Source: Moringa oleifera (taxonomy: Eukaryota; Streptophyta; Magnoliopsida; Brassicales; Moringaceae). From it: a DNA stretch of 64,000 bases. The stretch spans positions 2,923,001-2,987,000 of the forward strand of contig JAJFZO010000742.1 in the NCBI GenBank assembly GCA_021397835.1, given 5' to 3'. Under the pieces are notes generated by a model. It was given only the letters and a program-made list of their open reading frames with translations. It was not told the DNA's origin and did not search any database. Below are positions 58,801 through 64,000 of the stretch, one piece after another; the first letter of the stretch is position 1, and each line of letters opens with the position of its first letter. A program made the translations under genes and the position numbers.

Positions 58801-60945
58801 ATTTTATATGTGCTTGGAGAAATTGCTGTTAAAGTTGTTTTGTTCTCTCCACTGTCAAGATTATTGACATGTCACCTGATCATACAAACTGGTTATGGTA
58901 GCTTTACTACCTCTTTCTTGTAAAATTGCTGAAAATACCCCTTCTTAGCTTCCCAGTTTATCCTATAAGACTATTTTGCATGCATTTGATTTGTTTCTGT
59001 CTTCCTTATTGTTAGCCAAGGCACTCTATTTATCTGATTTTGTTCTAAGCATAGTTTGTTCATCTCCATAGGCAGAATAACAAAAACCATAGCATTTTCA
59101 GTATGTGACAGTTCGGTACAGTTTAAATAATCTATCTACCATAATATGGTTAGTGATTACGTATACTTGATGCCGCTGTGTAACTTGTTTCCAGTTTCTT
59201 ACATAAGATGATGTGACTATTTTGGTTTGTTGAATTTGATTGCTCTGTGCTCATTAGTTGGTGTCAATATAACGTGTTTCAACTTTGTTCTGTTGATTGG
59301 AGAATGAGTACATGTTGGAATTTAGTGACAGTTTCGCAACTTGCAATAGACTCTTACACGCCATTTTGGGTTAGGCATATTATCTTGGCTTCTCACTCAC
59401 TTGTGTGAAGTTTTGGCAATATAAATTATATATACTATGTGGAATAGAAATGCTGTGGGGGGTTTAGTGTCTTATAGATTCTCATCAAAAGTGGTTGGGA
59501 ACAATCTCTAGGATGCCACGAGTTAGTCAAGGTAGAAAGATGTCAACCAGTTCAATCCCTTATCTTACCATGCCATGTTCTATGTTGCCAACTTATGTAG
59601 GTGATTCTTCTCCATTGGTGCATGTCATATTTGTGAAGTGGGATTAACATGGATTTGGCAATTTCTTTCTTGTATATGGGGATCGGGGTTGTTTGAAATT
59701 GACTAGTTTTGCAAACATGGCTCGTTTGGAGCATGAATCAAAGCTTAGAATAGGTTATGTTATAAAAGAGCATGAATCAGAGCTCAGAACAGAATATGTA
59801 TAAAAGATCATGAATCAAAGCTCAGAATAGATTGTAATTTTTATACGGACTAAATCCCACTTCTCTAGGGATCTTAAATATGAGTTGAAAACTTTTTTTC
59901 TGCTGCCTAATCTGCGCTGAATGCATCTCATGGTAGAAAAAGAAGAATTGAATTACAACAATATGTTAGTAAAAGATATTCTTCCTTGAGTCAACAATCT
60001 TTCTTTTCTTGTATGGTGGACACTGTTAGTGCTTTTGTTAGTAATCTCCTCACCTCTTAGCATGCTTATTTGTTTCTTTCACTTTTTTTCTTGGCCAACT
60101 TGCTCACTTTTAACTTGTCTTTGCTGACATGCTTGCTTTCACTTTTTTTCTTTGCTAACTTACTTGCTGCATAGTGCAATCGGCCTTGTAGAGGTCGTGG
60201 TGCTCGTTTCTTTTGGTCAAACCCCCTAACACAAACAAATCCTGCAAATGAATTTTCAAACAGTGAGTGAATAACATGCCTGAATAATATATGATTAAGG
60301 GTACTCAAGTTGAAAAAGTTTAGTTCTTTAGGAACACATATTAATTCAGCATCTTGCATTCTTCTGGGGAGCTATTTGAATTCTCAAGATGTGTATCAAT
60401 GGAGAAGCTCCAAGGAGGTTCGTACGATGAAAGAGCCATTTGTGTCAAATAACCTTTTCTTTTTCTCTGTAGAGGGTGGGGGGTGTGTTGTGTTGGTGAG
60501 GGGAAGAGGGGACATGGTTTTTCTCTAGCTAGTAGCAGTCAGAAGGAATGTGGCTCAGGGAGAAGTTTGAGTGTCTGATGATTCTAAGTTTGCAAAGGTA
60601 GTATAGCATTTGTGTAGTATGAAATTTTATGTGATTCAATATGGATGGAACTTTACCACTTCTGTAGATATTTTCTGGAGGAAATTATGATATAGATGGT
60701 GATGTTACAAGTATTCATGAGGATGGTGTTTTCTCCCTTTAGGATTCCCAAATCCACCTGTACGTATTCTTCTTATTAAAATACTTTTGAGAACCATGTT
60801 TTTTAATTGGCATTGTAGTAATTGTTCTTTGTTACACACATATATTGTAAAATACTATTCCATTTGATGTCTGGAGTCTGAGTTTCTATCATCTTTGTCT
60901 AAATTCTATTTCATGTTTCAGTTGTTGCAAAGTAATGACATGATG

Positions 60946-60983
<38 letters not shown>

Positions 60984-63900
60984 TTTCTAATTTTGGTAGA
61001 TGCTTTGAGCCCATTGGCTGTACAATGAGAGTGACCTTCTCTCTTTCCTTATACCTTCAAATATTTGGAGTAAATGGGATTGGATCCTAGATCTTTGTGC
61101 ACCTGTGGGCTATATTTCTAGATATCTAGGAAGATTGTGTAGACTGGCAGCCTATGTTCTTGTGTATTTCAACAATTTAAGCTAGTAGTTTAAGACTATA
61201 GCTTCGTTACTTTTTAACTTTTTGTTCTTAAATTTATATTTTCTGTCCCTTGATGTGTGCCTTCATACATAAATACTTATATTCATATTCAATGTCTTAC
61301 TTATTTTGGCTCATTATAGAGTATGTTATTTTCCAAAAGCTATTGTAAATGGTTGAAAGTTCGAGCTTCCGATGAAATTCCACCTTGTTCAACCATAATA
61401 ATTGGCAGTCCAGGTGCTGAGCAGGAAATAAAGGTAACATCTAAATGTGTGGGGTAGTCAAAAGTAAGACTTGCTAGCATTTGTTGATCCTTGTCTATGG
61501 TGTATATGTGTCTTGTGGGAGTCCAACAAGAGTAGGTGAAGTAATATCAACAGTTTAAGGGTAGCATTCGATACCTTTCCAGAAGCAGTATTGAATTCCC
61601 TCTGTCGAAAGTCCTGTGGAGATTTATATTTATTTGTTAGCTACCTTGAAAACTACATTAAGATATTAATTGACAGAATCTCTGTAAGTTTTTCTCACCT
61701 CTGAATATTGTTGTTACAGAGGTTCCAAAATATACAAGTCGTCTTGGCAAATTCCATATCCATTCTCTTGGAACATCAATGGGGTTGATGCTAGAGGCAT
61801 GATCTGCGAAGACCTGTGTGGCAATAGAAATTAGGTTTGGTAGGAATCTAATCTTAAGAAGAATTCTTTCTACTTGTGCTGTGCATAAACTGGATCAAGC
61901 AGTCTAGAGTCATCCTGTTTCGCAATTATAAAGTTTATTCTTTCTTGGAATTCAGAGTCAGAAGATGCTTTTATTATAATACCTCGTTGACTTGAAAGTA
62001 TGTCCCATTGAGTGGAAAGCTTCCTCTCATTGCTGTTCTACAAGGTATCTGTGCAGAATGTTGTGCGAACATTAGTAAAAAACTTAGGTAGTCATTTGTG
62101 TAACCTCTAGCGACATGGGTGCTTATCTATGTCTTTATAATGCATCTTCTTACCAGAAGTGTCGCTCTGACTGTCTGTGAGTTGGCTTCTTTTATGCTGT
62201 TGCATGAAAAGCATGTCTCATCATCGCACAACTTGCCTGGTTCTTGGAACCCACATCTTTGTTCGGGTGGTTGAACTGAATTTGCAGTTTCACCTAGCAA
62301 CAATTGTTGCAAATTTGGGTGTAGTCACTTTTCAATAGTGCAAGTATAAGTAAGGTAGGGATTCTTACTGGCTATTAGCTTGTTATTGCTCATCTTAAGT
62401 TTTTAAGATGCTGATATATGATATGCATGTCTTAGAATGATAGCTTTGATCTTAACAGTGTACTATCATGTTTCTAATTATACATGGGTGGTGTGAAGTT
62501 CCATTTTAGGTTCTGTGACAACACTCTTATATTATGAAATGTAATGTTGGGAATAATGTGTTGTATGCTGACCTGGTGTCCATATAGCAAGGAGGTATGG
62601 ACTAGGATCATCAGGTTCTCGTCTATCTACCTGCAAATTCTTGAAAATTGACAGTACAGGTAATGTAGTAAATACATAAATACTGAAAAGTTTAGAGAAG
62701 AAGGAAAAAACTTACATCTTTCAAGAGAGGATGTGAATCTGGAAGCTCGTACCTGCATTACGTACCAAGGAGGGTTGAGAGTGCAACATGTAGAGCTTTG
62801 GCTTAATATTTTGATCACAGTATCCATACCCTTTTTTGTACATGTTTGATATCTGAAATTACATGAGCTAGAGTCCTCTCTCAATTAAACCCCTTCTCCC
62901 TTCTTTTAACCCTTGGTACTTAAATTACATACATTTGAGATGATTTTTGGCACATTCTACTTATTGCAGGTTTATCTTAATTTAAGGTCTTCAGGGGTTG
63001 AGCGTTTTCTAGTTTACAACGATTGATAACCAATTATCTCCAATCTCACTCAGCCCAGGAAAGATACATTAGTTTTTAACGTGATCCCCTTAAAGTGATT
63101 ATAGGGAGATATTCACTTACACTTGGTGCTCTGTCCGTAACCGGCTAACATTCTTCAGCTTGGGAGTGGGTATATAAGCTGCTTCTGCACTCAAAGCAAC
63201 CAAGGCCTTTGACATGTCAGCTCCTTGGAGTTCCATGTTTTCTTGCAGATAATGCTGTACATTTGCTGAGAACTCTGTAACATTGAGCTTGATTGTCGGA
63301 ATTTCATCATCTCCACTGAAAGTGTCCTCAATGTCGGTTTCTGAAATTTCTGTGCAGTCTGGTTCTGGTGTTGCTGGTTCTTCGATAATCGGCTCACAAG
63401 ACCTAGACTCTCTAATTGAGTTTTTCTCAGGATAAGGTAGCTGCATGGCATTGGTAACTGTGACAGGTCTAATCTTGGGCATGGTGGGCACAGCTGGACT
63501 TGTTATACTCTTATCTTCTGGCCCTGGCAGTGCAAGTCTTGCGCTGCAAGTGACAGTGACAAGTTAGTTCCACTATGGAAAAAGTGCAGCTAATCATATT
63601 AGAAATGAGGGGTATGGATCTGAGAAAAATAGATATTGCTTCAATTTTGATTTCTTTTCAATGGCCTCTTGCTTATTGCTTAAAACTTGGCTCCATTTCG
63701 CAGGACTATGCTGTTGGGTCTTTTGTCCGTTGGGATTTTATGCCAATATTAATTGATGTTGAAGCGCCTCTCTACCCAATTAAAATGTTTATATAGGTGC
63801 TTCAGGAGGTGATGCTGCTGACTCCTAACCTCATCCATGACATGTGTACGACAGGTATTAATAGATGATGATTGTTTTATTATCTTTAATCCTGTGCAGC

Positions 63901-64000
63901 TTGTTGGGGTGGAATTTATCAACTAGGACATGAGTGTCGTGCATTGTCTATAATGGGGTTATCTGAGATAGCAACTTCCAAATTCTTGAGTGAAATATGT
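52900..64000 (+). CDS. Candidate plus-strand gene of unknown function, partial at right edge (4 predicted exons)
   Basis: Predicted exons: 52900-52955 (MASLSIFSAHLRNDLSGR), 61322-61433 (MLFSKSYCKWLKVRASDEIP...GSPGAEQEIK), 63797-63854 (VLQEVMLLTPNLIHDMCTT) and 63900 to beyond 64000 (ACWGGIYQLGHECRALSIMG...). All junctions are GT-AG and in phase, and the reading is open to the window end. The N-terminus, rich in Ser, Arg and Lys with almost no acidic residues, could be a plastid or mitochondrial transit peptide; that is inference. I do not recognise the family. Exon 1 has a convincing promoter. The 8.4-kb first intron contains a copia fragment and the end of the DME-like gene. Exons 2-4 lie within introns of that opposite-strand gene. 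Short open exons can arise by chance in this composition, so linkage is tentative. An independent start at 61323 is possible. Confidence 0.4.
54400..57430 (-). mobile_element. Truncated Ty1/copia retrotransposon
   Basis: The primer-binding-site remnant is at 57417-57428 (minus TGGCATTAGAGC, 10 of 12 to TGGTATCAGAGC), followed by the gag region (about 56200-57400, stops). The gag-pre-integrase and start of integrase come next (55541-56125 open; KIKMADGSLTIVTSQGTITL, RRIGHAKERNGLYILE, HHCVSCPLNNG). The later integrase part has IFVGYSPTKWF...HP...FLVFMDVTFIEMHFF (about 54970-55070). Reverse transcriptase, RNase H and the 3' LTR are absent. LTR DNA should start at 57431 but its outer end is not defined. 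It is inserted in the region that would be intron 1 of the candidate plus-strand gene. Confidence 0.82.
55541..56125 (-). pseudogene. Copia protease/gag-pre-integrase fragment
   Basis: 194 open codons on the minus strand. IKMADGSLTIVTSQGTI and SVSNVPKLSVKPLL are the segment just after the protease (usual ATADGTL...GxG and LKNVLHVPKLSxNL). GRIGHAKExNGLYxLE is recognisable as RRIGHAKERNGLYILE. The zinc-binding HH-CC of the integrase N-terminus appears as HYYIGH and HHCVSC. The upstream protease Asp motif (DSGAT) falls in broken DNA near 56150. Confidence 0.85.
57431..60065. other. Copia LTR remnant and non-coding DNA
   Basis: 57431 to perhaps 57700 should be copia LTR (it begins TTTGAAGAAGTGTATCATTT next to the primer-binding site). 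From there to 60065 no coding reading is recognised. It would be intron 1 of the candidate plus-strand gene and the 3' flank of the DME-like gene. A tandem repeat lies at 59729-59846. Confidence 0.45.
59729..59846. repeat. Tandem repeat, three copies of a 38-39 bp unit
   Basis: Units start GAGCATGAATCAAAGCTTAG (59729), GAGCATGAATCAGAGCTCAG (59768) and GATCATGAATCAAAGCTCAG (59806). Each ends in TATAAAA or TTTATA. It lies about 220 bp past the stop codon of the DME-like gene. Confidence 0.85.
60066..60160 (-). repeat. Duplicated KLAKKKSE segment in the DME-like C-terminus
   Basis: The coding DNA for SKLAKKKSE occurs twice, about 60 bp apart (60070-60098 and 60133-60160), within the last exon. 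It adds a short lysine-rich tail (SKHVSKDKLKVSKLAKKKSE) after the conserved domain, probably by local duplication in frame. Confidence 0.7.
60066..63543 (-). CDS. DEMETER/ROS1-like 5-methylcytosine DNA glycosylase, 3' part (8 exons, 5' end beyond window)
   Basis: Exons on the minus strand: 63543-63121, 62752-62716, 62630-62573, 62293-62154, 62048-61983, 61813-61699, 61613-61575, 60241-60066; phases all agree and no stop interrupts about 350 codons. ARLALPGPEDK, CEPIIEEPATPEPD and IPTPKLKNVSRLRTEHQVYE begin it. YELPDSHPLL and REPDDPSPYLLAIWTPG continue. The permuted CXXC unit follows (CGFQEPGKLCDDETCFSCN). The RRM-like DME C-terminal domain completes it (RGSFPLNGTYFQVNE, WNLPRRLVYFGTS, GLSTEGIQYCFWKGFVCVRG, RAPRPLQGRLHYAASKL). 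This bifunctional enzyme excises 5-methylcytosine in the nucleus to start active DNA demethylation. The glycosylase core and Fe-S cluster should lie beyond 64000. The last intron (1333 bp) and the intron right of 63543 (over 450 bp) contain candidate opposite-strand exons. The tail has a duplicated KLAKKKSE motif. Confidence 0.93.
60952..60980. repeat. (CT)n microsatellite
   Basis: About 14 CT units within the last intron of the DME-like gene. On the plus strand it precedes the candidate exon at 61322 by about 340 bp. Confidence 0.95.
63544..64000 (-). other. Intron of the DME-like gene carrying candidate plus-strand exons
   Basis: No part of the DME Fe-S cluster exon (CX6CX2CX5C, CNACPMRGEC in Arabidopsis) is readable on the minus strand here, so the upstream DME-like exon must lie beyond the window. 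The plus-strand candidates at 63797-63854 and 63900-64000 occupy this intron. Confidence 0.6.

Noticed and set aside
60660..60735. Exon-like plus-strand block reading IFSGGNYDIDGDVTSIHEDG and ending in TAG
   Set aside because: Could not be joined in phase to the other plus-strand exons, and 24 open codons are expected by chance.
63575..63796. 73-codon plus-strand frame directly before candidate exon 3
   Set aside because: It ends in a stop exactly at the ATATAG acceptor; composition looks intronic and no motif was seen.

Overview
The window is nuclear DNA from a flowering plant, most likely a eudicot. It is AT-rich and gene-poor, with GT-AG introns, plant gene families (CTR1-type Raf kinase, DEMETER/ROS1-type DNA glycosylase) and many degenerate plant transposons. 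The species cannot be named from the sequence. No tRNA, rRNA, CRISPR array or bacterial-style operon was seen.

Layout. 1-6850: a decayed Ty3/gypsy element on the minus strand (gag remnant, primer-binding-site remnant, LTR-like DNA), split by a 4.3-kb hAT transposon at 1244-5552 that is flanked by a perfect 8-bp target duplication. 9206-18534 (minus): an apparently intact 17-exon CTR1/Raf-like kinase gene. 18.8-28.3 kb: AT-rich DNA and a decayed LINE (21150-26860, minus) that itself carries a 1.16-kb hAT-like insertion at 25438-26595. 28888-36282 (plus): a YqgF/RuvX-like nuclease gene whose last intron holds a 4.6-kb LINE at 31334-35927. 38650-40065 (minus): an intron-less METTL13-like methyltransferase gene. 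41.0-47.0 kb: a third LINE joined to a truncated copia element. 47-52.7 kb: AT-rich DNA with several copies of an inverted-repeat family. 52.7-64.0 kb: a candidate plus-strand gene (exon 1 at 52900) and the 3' half of a DEMETER-like 5-methylcytosine DNA glycosylase gene on the minus strand, with a truncated copia element at 54.4-57.4 kb between them.

Functionally the genes are unrelated: ethylene or stress signalling (CTR1-like), nucleic-acid processing (YqgF-like), translation-factor methylation (METTL13-like, by homology) and active DNA demethylation (DME-like). The structural theme is nested transposition: hAT in gypsy, hAT-like in LINE, LINE in a host intron, LINE against copia.

Two observations deserve most follow-up. 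First, candidate plus-strand exons at 61322-61433, 63797-63854 and 63900-64000 fall inside introns of the intact DME-like gene on the other strand and join in phase with exon 1 at 52900-52955; if real, this is an interdigitated antisense gene pair. Second, an AT-rich repeat sharing a short core recurs at about seven places, in two of them as facing inverted copies about 450 bp across, which suggests a miniature foldback element.
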